Positions 11,135 to 22,312 of a stretch of 64,000 nt of DNA are shown here, one piece after another (position 1 is the first letter of the stretch; each line of letters starts with the position of its first letter). Location: contig CM060696.1 of NCBI GenBank assembly GCA_030686995.1, positions 11,693,987 through 11,757,986 of the forward strand, in the 5' to 3' direction. Made by a program: the position numbers and the translations under genes. Origin of the DNA: Artemisia argyi (taxonomy: Eukaryota > Streptophyta > Magnoliopsida > Asterales > Asteraceae). The notes under the pieces were generated by a model. The model saw only the letters and a program-made list of their open reading frames with translations. It ran no database searches and had not been told where the DNA came from.

Positions 11135-11805
11135 GCTACGGCCATTACACAGACACCTTTGCACCCTAAGAGGCGCCCAATAAGTGTTTGTTTTTCTTTT
11201 CTTTCTTAGGAATTGTATTTTTATTTTTTTTCAAAAAACTTGCAAGTATCAATAAAATGTTATGGTTTCTAGCTAAGTCCGTAACGTATTTCACTCTATT
11301 GCGTACATACTTATATATGTCAATATTGTTATCTTATATTTTTGCCTACATGGCGTGCATGCACTAATTAAGACCCACGAAGGCATAAAGGATGAGTAAA
11401 CCTACTAATTCACTCGTTGAGTAAGAGGGTTGCAAACCCATAAACATTGGATCACGCATCCTTGCTAAGCACCTTACTTTTGAGACGTCGAGGTAAGTTC
11501 CATATGCGCATCCCACGATGGGTGCGCAAATATTAAGTACACTGTACAAGCTTAGCACTTAACGAGCCAAGACACTTGGTCAAATAATAATACTTAGCAA
11601 ACAATGCAAGTATATTTCCTAAAGTCACGCACTTAATGAGCCAAGACACTTGGTCAAATAGTAAAACTTAGCAAACATTCATGCAAGTATATTTTTAAGT
11701 CACGCACTTAATTAACAAAAGAGTATCTTATTCAACATTTTTTACACAAAAATTACAAGGAAAAGATACACTTCATTATTTACATAATACATATACAAAA
11801 ATAGC
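11135..11805 (+). other. Tat spacer between pol and antisense gene, with 76-bp tandem duplication
   Basis: This stretch is non-coding and AT-rich. A T-rich stretch and AATAAA-like signal lie near 11195-11256. From about 11560 to 11707 a roughly 76-bp unit is present twice (GAGCCAAGACACTTGGTCAAATA ... CAAGTATATTT ... AGTCACGCACTTAA). The sense pol transcript and the antisense gene converge here, so poly(A) signals for both strands are expected. Confidence 0.7.
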
Positions 11806-14393
11806 CTACACGCTATGGCGATGCTCAGGGCTATCATCCGGGGCAGCCAAACTCCCCGCCTCTTGAAGCTTTCTCAAAATCAAAGCGTCCTTAAGAGATA
11901 CGGTGGGAATACTCACAGGAACCCCATCAGACCTGGGGATGTGTGCAGCGCCCACACCTCACAACACTGCCTTGCCCTGAATGCCTCTCTTCTGGGCAGC
12001 CCTCTGCGCATGACGCTCTAGAACCTCTTTCAAGGGAATTTCCCTCTCAAGGGCAAACGGGTTGAGCATGTGGCGAGGCTGCGCAAACACAGGAACCTGC
12101 AGCTGCGATTCATCAGGCTTCAGGAAGTAATCCGGCTGCGCCTCTGAATCCTCCAAAAGGTGGCGCTCCAAGGTCAACCCCGCCATAATTACCTTTATGG
12201 GGTTGTCTTGATCACGCTCCAACCGCGCAATATGAGGCAACTCATGGACTTTCAACCCCTCCATTGCCTGCATCAACTCATCATATGCAGCCGCATTGTA
12301 ACCAGGTACCTCTGCCAGGTCCTTGCTCAAAAGCTTGGCTTCATGGAGATCCTCCATAGCCTGCGACTTTCCGCGCGCCACTGCACAGTGAACCACCTTC
12401 CCAAAAGCATCCAACACCTCTTGGGACTCAAGAGTGCCCATAGCTGCCAGGCGCAGCCCGTGACTGATCAACCACCTACATCAAACAAGGACAAACTTGT
12501 GTTAAGGAAAGGCATAGCAACAAAACATAATAAAATGAAGAAGGCTAAAAAGGAAGTACCTGCACTCCGCAATAGTCGACATTAAATGAAGATATAACTC
12601 CTCATCGTATTCTATGCTTAAGGCACGCAGCTTGTTCTCTTGCATCTGTACGATCTCCTCCATGCGCTCCTTGAACTTGGTAATACTAGCATAGTGCTCC
12701 ACCTTCTTCTCCTCCAAGTACCTCATAGCCCAAGTCATGTCGGACTTGTAGTGATGAAGCTGCCCACGCGCCTGCTCCACCTCAGCCAGTGCGGACAACT
12801 TCTCATGGGTGACCTTTTCAGTTTACACCCTGGAGGACTCCACCTCCGCCTACGCTTTCGCCAGCTGCGCACGGAGCCTAGCTATCTCCTCATCCTTCTG
12901 GGCGAGAGTACTGCTCTCCCCGACATACTTCGTCTTCAACTGAGCCACCAGCTCAGCCTGACGCGCAGCAGTCGCAACCAACTCATCCATCAGCTGCTGC
13001 GCAGGTACACCCTCATCAACCTTGGCTTTCCCCTCCTTGTTTTCATTCTGCGGAGAGGAAACCACATCCACGAAAACTCCATCACTCTTCGTGGCATCAT
13101 CCCTACAATACATGAAGAAGATAGTTAGTACATATTACGACAAGTAATATAAAAGAAATAGAATAGAGACGCAGATACTTACAGAAATGGAGAGGCCTCT
13201 GCAACCTTCTTATCCGCACCAGGAGCGGATGTCTCCTCCTCCGCGGACGAATCCACATCCCCAATAAGGTAGCGTTGTCTCTTCTTAGTGCCACTGCTCC
13301 CAGCCTCCCCTTTGCGCTTAAGATTCTGCGCCACCTCCTCCTTTAGCACCTCCTCAGGCTTTAGGATTTCCACGCTGTCAGATGATTCAGCGCGCGCCTC
13401 CTCCTATTGCGCCATCTCCACATCTGGCGCCACGCTCTGAACAGGCGTTACTTGGAGCGGCGGCGTATTTTCAGGGACAACATCCGGCAGCACTGTCAAT
13501 CGACCCTCGGTCGCCTCCAGTAGTGGCTGCTTACCCTCCCTCAGAGGGCGCACTCCCACCGTCACCTGCTTTGGCTTTTTCAGCCTCACCACAGCGAATA
13601 GATCCATCTCTGTGTACATAAACAAATAGCAAAACAGAAAGGATTAGTTACTAAATGTGCGCATATAAACAGACTTACATATTTGAAGTAGAAGGGACGA
13701 ACACCCACCCCGGCCTTCCTCATCTATGAAGGTTGGCACCTCGTCAACACCGCCGGAGTCATTACGACTCAACCCCATGTGCACCAAAAACTCCTCCGGA
13801 TAAGGGTTAATGGGTATGCGGTTGGCATCAAGAGTCTGCGCATCGGTCAGCCTATAGGAACCGGGTGCGGGGCGCCCATCCGTTGGCAAAGTATCTTGAG
13901 TATAAAACTCAAAGGGCGATGGAAAAACCATGTCATCAACCCAGAAAAAATGCTCCTTCCAATTTCTCAGGGAGTCTACCTTCTCAGTGTAACACTGAAG
14001 CGCCCCCGGGCGCTTCGCAAAAGATACCCATCCATTCGACCACGTTGTGTGGTAGAAGGAACGAAACAAGGCAATAGTCGGCTCTATCGCAAGTAAACGG
14101 CAGTTTACCTCAAAGTTCGACACCTTAGCCGCACCTATACAGTGCAGCTGTGAGATGTGGAGGCGATAGTGGTTGAGCAAATCACTCAGAAAAATAGATA
14201 TCGGTACGCGGTAATTCGCATACTCAAAGAAGCGCGTGTATAATCCTATTTTCCCTTCGGGGAAATCGGCTATACACGCGTCAACATCTGGAGCCTCTGG
14301 ATACACATCCAGAGAAATGAAGTAGTCAGATGTAAACTGAGTAACATCATTCTCAGTCATCGCAGAGCGAAAGTCTTCTAACTGGGCAACCAT
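11806..14393 (-). pseudogene. Antisense intron-containing gene of the Tat element (putative gypsy-type transposon protein)
   Basis: Four exons are inferred on the minus strand: 14393-13679, 13609-13183, 13102-12560 and 12475-11806. Every junction has GT donor and AG acceptor, and all three introns keep the reading frame exactly (phases 1, 2, 2). The predicted length is about 784 residues. Exon 1 matches the plant 'putative gypsy type transposon' domain as I know it ('ANYRVPISIFLSDLLNHY', 'LHISQLHCIGAAKVSNFE', 'SFAKRPGA', 'NWKEHFFWVDD'). Exons 3-4 are rich in Glu, Leu and Arg and look coiled-coil. Four in-frame stops (13404 TAG, 12850 TAG, 12823 TAA, 11959 TGA) break it, and the natural stop is TAG at 11806-11808. 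The function of this family is unknown. ATG at 14393 is preferred over the one at 14423 because the conserved-looking region follows it. Confidence 0.75.
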
Positions 14394-14532
14394 TTTCATA
14401 ACTCTACTAGAAAACGCACACAAAATTACCTAATGAAACGATTATTTTCTTTGCAAAAGTTCGCTTTCAAGAAAGTGAGCAATGGTGAGTGTGTGTTTTA
14501 CTGTGTGTTTTTGTAAAAATGGGGGCGGTGAC

Positions 14533-14541
14533 TATTATATA
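14533..14541 (-). promoter_or_regulatory. TATA box of the antisense gene
   Basis: The minus strand reads CCCTATATAATAGTC, with TATATAATA at 14541-14533, about 140 bp upstream of the antisense ATG. Transcription from here would be independent of the LTR. Confidence 0.6.
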
Positions 14542-14805
14542 GGGGGTAAAAAACCCTAGATGATGTCCACGTGGATCCCACTCACAAAAACGTGTGGCTA
14601 GAACCGAAACGGTACATGCACTTTTTCCCGATTTACGAGGGACACATGGACACAACCCTCGATTTTCGAGGTATTTCTTTGAAATATCTATGACTAGGTA
14701 CATTGCACTCCAAAAATGGGTGGCAATATTTCAAAGATCTCCCGCCACGCTTACCGCTGTTGTGATTAGTCTAGCATCCGTGGCTACGAGCCGCGCACAC
14801 TAGAC

Positions 14806-14815
14806 TGGGGGGACA
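14806..14815 (+). other. Polypurine tract of the Tat element
   Basis: CTGGGGGGACA lies immediately before a TGATGACG start, a typical plus-strand primer just upstream of the 3' LTR. Confidence 0.6.
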
Positions 14816-15284
14816 TGATGACGTATAGTCTATATATGGGCCACGAGCCCAAACGATAAACATTACTAAGGCCCAAAGCCACTATGCGTGGGCTATTGTC
14901 ACTTGGGCCGCATCAATAATAGGAATGGGCTCACGTAAGCCCAAACCCAAATAAACTATACACGGTATAGATAAGGATATCTATCTATGGAATAGATATC
15001 CTTAACCCGGATAAGTACCACGCGTACGAAACGTAAGGAGCACGAACCCTACAAGGATTCTGCGCCTATATAAGGAATGACAAAACTCTCATTCAAGGTA
15101 CGATTCACAAAACCCTAAACTCTTTACGAGAACCCTAAATCCGGAGTCTAATCGTGGGAGACAATCCCACGATAAGCCTAATGGTGTTGCTTATTTTCTT
15201 AGTGCGCAGGTTACAAGTACTAAGAAGTGAATTGGTACGAGAGCAAGAGCCCATAATCAGGAACGCCCAACTTTTGTATCAACA
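14816..15284 (+). repeat. 3' LTR of the Tat element
   Basis: It spans TGATGACG to ...TATCAACA, about 469 bp. Bases from 14900 on match the 5' LTR copy at 5058-5460. The start is placed by the polypurine tract; an alternative start is TGTCAC at 14897. TATATAA is at 15067-15073. Confidence 0.75.
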
Positions 15285-17298
15285 GACGGACCTTATTGTT
15301 GTAGCATGTGATTATGGGACTTGATGTCGGAGATGAATTTATTGTGATCGAGATTTAATTATATTACTTTGGACAATTGGTTGTGTGAGTCGAGGTCACG
15401 TTGACTTTCTAGTCAATGATTGACTTCGACAAAACGCCTTAACACTTGGACTTGGACAATGAGCCGAGAGTGATGACTTGGACATGTGACCCATCTTTTT
15501 TAACTCGATTCAAATTATAATCAAACTTAATAATAAAAACTCGTAATACTATTATTACTAATATAAACATTTATATAAATATATAAACGTGAAAAACGTA
15601 TATATATTTATATATAAGTGCGTATATTAAAAATAAAATGATCACGAGTAATATTATAATAACGTAACAATATATATTATGCTATAAAAATAGTATAATA
15701 AATGTCGGGAACGTCATTATGAGTAAACAATTATAAATGCCGATATAATTATAACGTTGGATGTTATACGAAATGAAATGCTTTTGGAAAATAAAACAGG
15801 AAACTTATGAGTTATACGGGATCGTGGTCACTTGAGCCAAGTGGGCCATATTATTCATTTTATGACTTTGTGCTTGTCACGGATATGTGACGTTAATACA
15901 TCCAATTTCTATAACTACGTAACTTATTTGATCGACGGATTAAATAGGACCTATTTAGTTATATAAAGTGAGTATATTAATGGGTATTGTATCCTACGAC
16001 GCCCATAGGTTGTGGTATGTGTATGGGATTTATGAGTTACTAAATATCTCGTGAGGTTTATCGACTTGACGAATTTGGTAAGTTTGATGATATATATAGG
16101 GAACTTATTAAATTTAGATACTTACCATATAGTACCCTACGTGCTATGTGACTTAGGTTTTGGGTATGATCTTGAAATAATATATTAGGTAAATAAGTTG
16201 TGGAAGAGTACCAAGTCGACGGATTTGATAAACTTCGATGATTTATTTAAATAATATATTGGGCTAATATTAGACCCGTAGATTGTTATTATTATTTCTT
16301 TTGTTGTGATTTCTTGGTTTGAGTTGAGTCGACCTTCCACCCACATGGATACCAAACTCCAAACTAAAACGAGAATAATACGAGAAATGGATTTTTAGAA
16401 AGTAAAATGAATACGTTCGGAATTGGGAATATTTGATTTTGAGGAAATGATTCTGAAAAGAGTTTACATTGTTAGGGAGTGCCGAGTCCGTAGTTGCTGT
16501 CTTTTGAGTTGTGATACATCTTACTTCTACCGATCTCTTTGTGCTGATATCTGGACTTGAGGTGAGTCATATCCCCACTTCTACTCTTGAACTTTGTTTT
16601 CAATACATGGGGTGAGAAACGTGCAAATTGTTTTGTGTGGACTTTTATCGCTTTTATTCAAAACTTGCTATGCTTATAGAACTAGGTAGGCTATATCAAC
16701 CTTACTCACACATCGAATTTGGTTATCGCATGGGGACTAGATATGGTTAGATAATATTGGATGTTATATGAACCTTAGTCACACAGCGAATCTGGTTATC
16801 GTGTGGGGACTAGATATGGTTAGATAATATGAATGGTTATTGTATGAGATTATGTGATTGGACTATAGTGTGCACCTATAGGATTTGCTTAGTGGATTGA
16901 GGCCTAGTCTAGCTAGCAAGCGTTTTGCGTATATGTCCACTTGATTGAATTATGAATATAAACCTATGATCTCACTAGCGAAAGCTGACTTTTAGCATAT
17001 TTTCTCAGGTAATTAAGTAATGATTTTGGATGCTTGGATTGGAGGCTTGGCTTGGCAATGCGGTTTAAGGATCTATTTTTCTCAAACTCTGATATGTATT
17101 TGTGGACCTACGTTTATTTCTTTTCGGTCTTACTTTGGATAAATTTGGGATGATTGTAAACTTTGAAACCCCGTTTGGTTGTGTTTTACTTATGTTTACT
17201 TTATCTCATTCTTTTATGACTTGTGTTGGATACCAATCCCCGTAGCACCCCGAAAGCTTGTTAAGTCTTCCGCTGTACCAAATTTTGGGGGTGTTACA
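15285..17298 (+). repeat. Partial Tekay-type LTR (host site of the Tat insertion)
   Basis: This is a diverged relative of the LTR of element B (compare the right part of 22313-25797). Shared landmarks are the TTGTAGCATGTG(A/G)TTATGGGA stretch, 'GAGCCGAGAGT.ATGACT(T/C)GGACATGTGACC', 'GACTTGAGGTGAGTCATA(T/G)CCCCACTT' and the end 'AAATTTTGGGGGTGTTACA'. Only its right part is here; the rest lies beyond the nested elements, left of the window. A 78-bp tandem duplication lies at about 16690-16850. I see no coding sequence. Whether it is a solo LTR or belongs to a full element cannot be told. Confidence 0.75.
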
Positions 17299-17487
17299 CA
17301 TAAGACTCAATTTTCTGGCTTATTTTGAGACTTGTGGGCTTATATAAGTTTGTTATGATATGATAGACTTATACAAGCCCGTAAGTCTCAAAATAAGCTA
17401 GAATATTAGTGTTTACGAAATATAAGCCAAAATCAAATAAGCTAATAAGCCCACATAGAAGCTTAAACAAACACCCACTTACTAAAA
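17299..17487. mobile_element. Fold-back/hAT-like MITE
   Basis: A ~34-bp inverted repeat (arms about 17317-17351 and 17367-17401, built on GGCTTATTTTGAGACTT...GGGCTTATATAAGT) encloses a short AT-rich loop. The right part ends '...AAATAAGCTAATAAGCCCACATAGAAGCTTAAACAAACACCC', a sequence style common in plant hAT MITEs. The left end abuts the LTR and may be truncated. Confidence 0.6.
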
Positions 17488-17594
17488 CCGCACGTTGTAT
17501 CCTTTTGGAACATTACTTGTCTGATATCCCATTCTATTACTTGATTGACTATTTAGTACGCGTTTCTTTGTGATGAAGCCGTGATGGTGCATAC

Positions 17595-18178
17595 ACTTCA
17601 GATGGAGTGACTTTTACAGGTGCTCTTACTGCGTGTGTAGTCATGCATGGTTGGTCGATGAAGGTTTGAAACTCATTGACTTGATGATTAAAGATTATAG
17701 AATATCTCCTAGAATCGAGCATTATGGATGTTTAGTAGATCTTTATAGTCGTGTGAGCTTGTTAGAAGAAGCATTGGATGTTATAGAGAGTATGCCAATG
17801 AAACCAAATGAAGTTGTACTGGGATCCGTGTTAGGAGCATGCAGAGCGGCTGGTGATATAAGATTAGCTGAAAAGCTAATGAGGTTTATTAGCAAATTGA
17901 AACCTGGTTCAAATTTTGTTCTTCTTTCAAATATATATGCTGCAGGTGGAGATTGGCACAAGGCGAGCAGTGTCAGAAGAAGAATGAAAAATAGGGGTAT
18001 AGAGAAGAATCCAGGTGTCAGTTCAATTGAAATCGATGGAATTGTTTATCAGTTTGTGACTGGTGATCAATCTCACGTGAAGTCGGACCATATTTACAAA
18101 ATGCTAGACAACCTATCTCATGAACTAATGATCTCCGGGTATCTTCCGGAAGTTAATGTAAGGGACCAATATGAATGA
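17595..18178 (+). pseudogene. PPR protein C-terminal fragment (PLS/E type)
   Basis: This is the 3' end of a pentatricopeptide-repeat gene. PPR motifs ('RIEHYGCLVDLYSR', 'MKPNEVVLGSVLGACR', 'NFVLLSNIYAAGGDWHKA') are followed by the E/E+ region ('MKNRGIEKNPGVSSIEIDG', 'FVTGDQSH') and a TGA stop. Such proteins act in organelle RNA editing or processing. Coding similarity begins near 17595 ('DGVTFTGALTAC'), then a 2-bp GT duplication near 17634-17638 shifts the frame, so the downstream frame has no proper ATG (it starts at GTG 17633). Nothing upstream continues the gene. From memory it resembles the CLB19/PDE247 type, but no alignment was run. Probably a dead fragment. Confidence 0.75.
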
Positions 18179-20157
18179 ACAACAAGACTTGTTTGCAGCT
18201 GTAGCAGCAAGGTACATATTTTTTTTAACATGGATCCCATTACATCAAATCTATCATACGTTTCTCCATAGTTTTTACTGATTATATATTCACATCAGAT
18301 GGCATCAATAACAACGTCTTTAATATCATTTTATTTATGTAGCATGATTCCCTTTCGAGAAAATGTTTTTGTTCTCATTCCATTCTTTGAGCTACCTCTT
18401 TCTCGAATGGGTGCTGTCGAAATTGACAAGAAAACCCAACTTAGCTTTGTAAGGAAATCTCAAAAAAGATAGAGGAAATTTAAAGATGGAAGCCTTTGTA
18501 GACATGATTCTTACCTCAGACCTATACACGAAATATTTACCTAATTAACTAACCCCGGTTCTTTCAAGGAAATTCGTTGTAGTAATTTATAGTACGTTAG
18601 CACACCTACAGCGCTTTTAGATGTAGCATATGTGGCTTGTTTATGCTCCTTCGCTCCTATGCATGAATTGGACACATTTAGCATGTCCACTTCATAATTA
18701 AAAAAATTGACAATGTTTATACTATTTTATTATTATTATTTTAAATTATTAATACATGTCAAAAAGAAAGTACCAACTACGTGTTGGAAATATAATTTAA
18801 ATTTGGTACTTTAAACTTTTTTGTCCAAACTAATTTGATAACGGTCAATTTTCTTCTATGTTTTTCTTTCTATCATTAACACACGCCAAAAAGAAAGTAC
18901 TAGCTACGGGTAGTATATTTTAAATTTTGGTACATCTAAACTTTTCTGTCTATACGAGTTTGATTTTGTTGTTGGGCTTTAGACCGTTGGATAACAGTCA
19001 ATTTTCTTCTAATTTCAAAACAAATAGCACCTCTGTTTAAATTTAATACATGTTACAGAAGTAACCGTTGGGTAACGGTCATATACCTCTCTATGAAGTG
19101 ATATTCCTTGTTCACCTATACACGTAGGCAGTGCCTGAATCGAGTTTACATTATAGCATTGATGACCATTATCCAACGGTCATTTAAACCATTATCTTTC
19201 TATAAATTGAAAATAGTTCTGACACACAATTACACTCGTTCTTTATCCCTATATATATCTTCCAATCCTACTTCTGTCACATATTTCATTCTTCTGGCGT
19301 GCATACCTCCCAACTAATGTGCATCACTTTTGTAATTCATTATGTTTTTATGTCCTTATGACCATCATAAGGCTGCTACAGATATAATTGGATGGAGGAA
19401 CGTTGCAGCGAAAAATGTCCATCCACTATTGGCTCAGAAAGTCTCTAAAGAAATAGGTGTGAAGAAACATTCTCCCTTTGCTTATTTCAAAATTTTCACG
19501 TATATATCTTTCTATATTCATCTTATATATTGTGAGTAAAACTTGGTTTATCATCAGGATTTCATTCGTCAAAAGTCAAACATGGTGTGGGGAAATCAAA
19601 CCATATACTGAGTCCATCGTGTATGATGGTCGGTCGTCTAGCCAGAGATTTATCCTATGTGACCAGCAAGGTTTGTTTTGTTATTTAGTAGCATAATTTT
19701 GTAATGTTATAGTGATACTGTTACTGACTGCTGCTCTTTGCTGTAGGAAACGCTCGGTGAAAAGATGTCAACTCAGCTAAGGAACTCTGAGCAAGGTTTG
19801 CTTGAAAGTGAATTTTCATCTTCGTTGTTCTCCATATGACGCTTTCCTTTCCTGGATTCTATGCTCTCATTCTCATTATTGTTGTCTTCCAAACTTTTGG
19901 TTTCATCGTTCTTAGAAAGGGACGAAGATGCACACTGCGAGATACCTTCTTGATCCATATCCATAAGCAAGCAACTTTTGGAACAAAATGTTTATTTCTT
20001 TGATCACCTACAAAATTTTACTTGAATTTGCCATGCAACATATCATTGTCGAAAACCTTGAATTGGGCCGTGAATCAATTGAAAAGGCGCCAATTGATAA
20101 GGTTTGATTTGTGTCTTTGTTGGTATTGTGTTATATGAAGGGGCAAATAAGGGATAA
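18179..20157. other. AT-rich intergenic DNA with a diverged tandem duplication
   Basis: I see no recognisable gene. A ~130-bp unit is present twice (CAAAAAGAAAGTAC(C/T)A.CTACG ... TCAATTTTCTTCTA, starting near 18758 and 18889). A run of 'AACGGTCA'-type motifs lies at 18838-19175. Short open frames at 19342-19539 (+) and 19773-19970 (-; acidic, Ser/Asn/Glu rich, ending 'PCSEFLS') match nothing I know. The minus-strand one could be an exon of a decayed host gene. Confidence 0.5.
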
Positions 20158-20445
20158 TTGCACGGAAATGTATCTAACTTGCCACTCCATGAACCTGACG
20201 AATGCTTAGCCCTAATATTCAACTTCCTAACAACCACCAACGACCGCAACACTTCCTCACTCGTCTCTCACCGTTGGCTACGAATTGAAGCTCAAACCCG
20301 CACTCACCTCACTCTCTACGCCCAATCATATCTCCATAAATCAAAACTAACCTCCTTGACCCCTAATTCCCAATACTCTGATTTCTCCATCTTATCTGCT
20401 AAATTTGTCACTTCCTTTAAACCACTTCGGGTAAACTCTGTCTGA
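20158..20445 (+). pseudogene. F-box domain fragment
   Basis: A 95-residue frame carries an F-box ('LPLHEPDECLALIFNFL', 'SSLVSHRWLRIEAQTR') at about residues 8-50, similar in style to plant SKP1-interacting VFB/SKIP2 F-box proteins. F-box proteins of that group continue with leucine-rich repeats for several hundred residues. Here the frame ends soon after the domain, and no repeats are seen in the next 500 bases. It is likely a truncated copy, although an intron cannot be excluded. Confidence 0.6.
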
Positions 20446-21716
20446 ATCTTCATCCTCTTTTTGGCTAAAATCAAAATCCTCTTCTTGGGCTTGTCTTGTA
20501 AATTCTGAAATGCATGTAGGGCAATACCAACTCTTTTTTGGAACCCTTGGAAGTGGAGCTATAAACAGTATGTATGATACCCTGAATTACATCTATCACA
20601 CAAAAGCAAGACATGGTCATTTTCGTCTTTTCCACATACTTGATCCTCCTCCCATGGAATTGTTGATTATGCTGACTTAACGGAAATTATAATTATTGGC
20701 AATTCGGGTAAAGTGCCACATGGGTGTAAATCAATTGGGTTTAGTGGAGATGATGGCGTTGGCTGATGTGGTGCTAATGACAAGAAATGACGGAGGGGTG
20801 AGTGTGGTGGTGGTGGATGAAAATGGTGAAGACAAAGATGTAAGAGAAGAGGGTGCTTGGAACTGAGATTTATAAATGTGATAGTATGAATATAGTGACA
20901 TGGCATAAAAGAATATTTTAAAATGGATAAATGACCTGTGACCTGTTAAGGAGATTACCCGATACACAGAAGAGGCGCAATTCAAAAGTATGGGATTTAA
21001 AATAAAAAAATACACTAATTGGCTACATAGAACTGAGAAACTATCGGTTAGGAGGAAGCATAGAGAAGCCGAGAAACTATCTGTTAGGATGAAGCGTAGA
21101 GAAGCTGCAAGGAGTGCAACTTTTGATCCAAAGCTACTTGCACAAGGTGCTCTACCAGAAGCATTTCATCCTCAATCTGGCGATTTCTCCTTTTTCCAAC
21201 ATCAAGTTTTTCAAGTAGAAGCTTATTCTCAATAATAAGTCAATGGTTGACGTATAGAGGGTATTTGGGATTGCCTGTTTATGTTTGTTATCTTTAGGCA
21301 GATAAGAACTTTGTAATAAGCATGTCGGAATTTGAAACCTTATTTTAAAGTGCTTATTTGAGATGAATTTAAATTGCTATATTACACTTGTATCTCACAC
21401 AAATCCCCTGATTATAATCAATTTGTTTGTCAATTTGAACCAATTGCTTTTTCTTTGTACATTTTCATATTTTTCAAACATAAACAAATCCAAACACTAT
21501 TTTCTTAAGCTCTTACCTTATTAGGTGCTTATTTGCTTTTGATCAGACAAAATAGTTATCCCGAATTGAATGCCCTCTCAGCATTCATTCATTAGTAGTT
21601 ATCCAGATTCTAGAGTGCTAATTATTGTTAGCGTAAGTTTTTAATATACACATTGTAGAACAACAGATTATGAAACAACACTATTATTTAACAAATTTGT
21701 TGAATATTCTGTAGCT
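20446..21716. other. Intergenic DNA left of element D
   Basis: This is mostly AT-rich. A small plus-strand frame at 20990-21235 (81 residues) contains a 36-bp direct duplication ('EKLSVR.K.REA' twice), and its right part ('ARSATFDPKLLAQGALPEAF') is not recognised. A Val/Asp-rich plus-strand stretch near 20730-20850 ('ADVVLMTRNDGGVSVVVVDE') could be the end of a decayed coding sequence. The last five bases (21712-21716, TAGCT) are the left target duplication of element D. Confidence 0.45.
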
Positions 21717-22131
21717 TGTAGGAAATCAGCCCCTTCTTTATCCCAATCACACCACACGAATTCACACTCCACACCTATCAAAACAGCAATCTGATAATAC
21801 ACTTGGTTTTGGAGTTTTCAATGTGTTCAGTATATTACTAAAAGGGAACTGAGTTCACTGCTTACAAAGAACTACTACCTATTTGTAGACTAAATGCTAA
21901 TCTATCCTAAAAACTAGGTACATGGATGAACCATTCTTTTAACCAACCCAACGTGCACATGCACTTCCATAACCAAGTACCAATTCTACCTAATAATAAA
22001 ACATACAAATATAAACCATAAGTATCTTCATGGTTCTAGTGAAGACTTGAAGCTATACTTATTCCATGCAGCCATGCATACGTTAACCCAAGTTACCGAA
22101 CCATGACGTGACCCATCAAGATTACCCAACA
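21717..22131 (-). repeat. Element D LTR 1 (3' LTR)
   Basis: On the plus strand it starts TGTAGGAAATCAGCCCC and ends GATTACCCAACA. It is about 415 bp and lacks a ~12-bp TACTTGGTCAAAC-type stretch that the other two copies have near their right part. Confidence 0.85.
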
Positions 22132-22312
22132 TTCACCCTCGTAATCTTGATGATCTTGACCCGAGCTTCTTCCACGGTTTTCTTTCATCACCTCGGCGTT
22201 TAAGACTTTTCCCGGACACCCGACCTTTACCTTGGTCACGTCCAAAATCTTTACATAACCCGAATCAAAATCAACACACTTGTAACATCTCACATGGCAT
22301 CCCGTTGGAACC
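22132..22312 (-). other. Element D internal unit 1, left part
   Basis: It matches 54294-54476. A small minus-strand frame ('CHVRCYKCVDFDSGYVKILD') crosses it but does not resemble gag. The last five bases GAACC are the left target duplication of element B. Confidence 0.75.

Larger units (their letters stand above)
5058..15284 (+). mobile_element. Tat/Retand-type Ty3/gypsy element (5' LTR truncated in this window)
   Basis: The order is LTR part, primer site, gag, zinc-knuckle/protease, RT, RNase H, second (archaeal-like) RNase H, integrase, non-coding spacer, antisense gene, polypurine tract, 3' LTR. Two RNase H domains and an antisense gene downstream of pol are typical of the Tat lineage. 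The left end is not a native LTR end: the 5' LTR copy begins at a base matching 14900 inside the 3' LTR, exactly where LTR A ends. Element A therefore appears to have inserted into this LTR with target CACTT, and the first ~84 bp of the 5' LTR should lie left of the window. The right flank (GACGG at 15285) is interior to another LTR. Confidence 0.85.
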
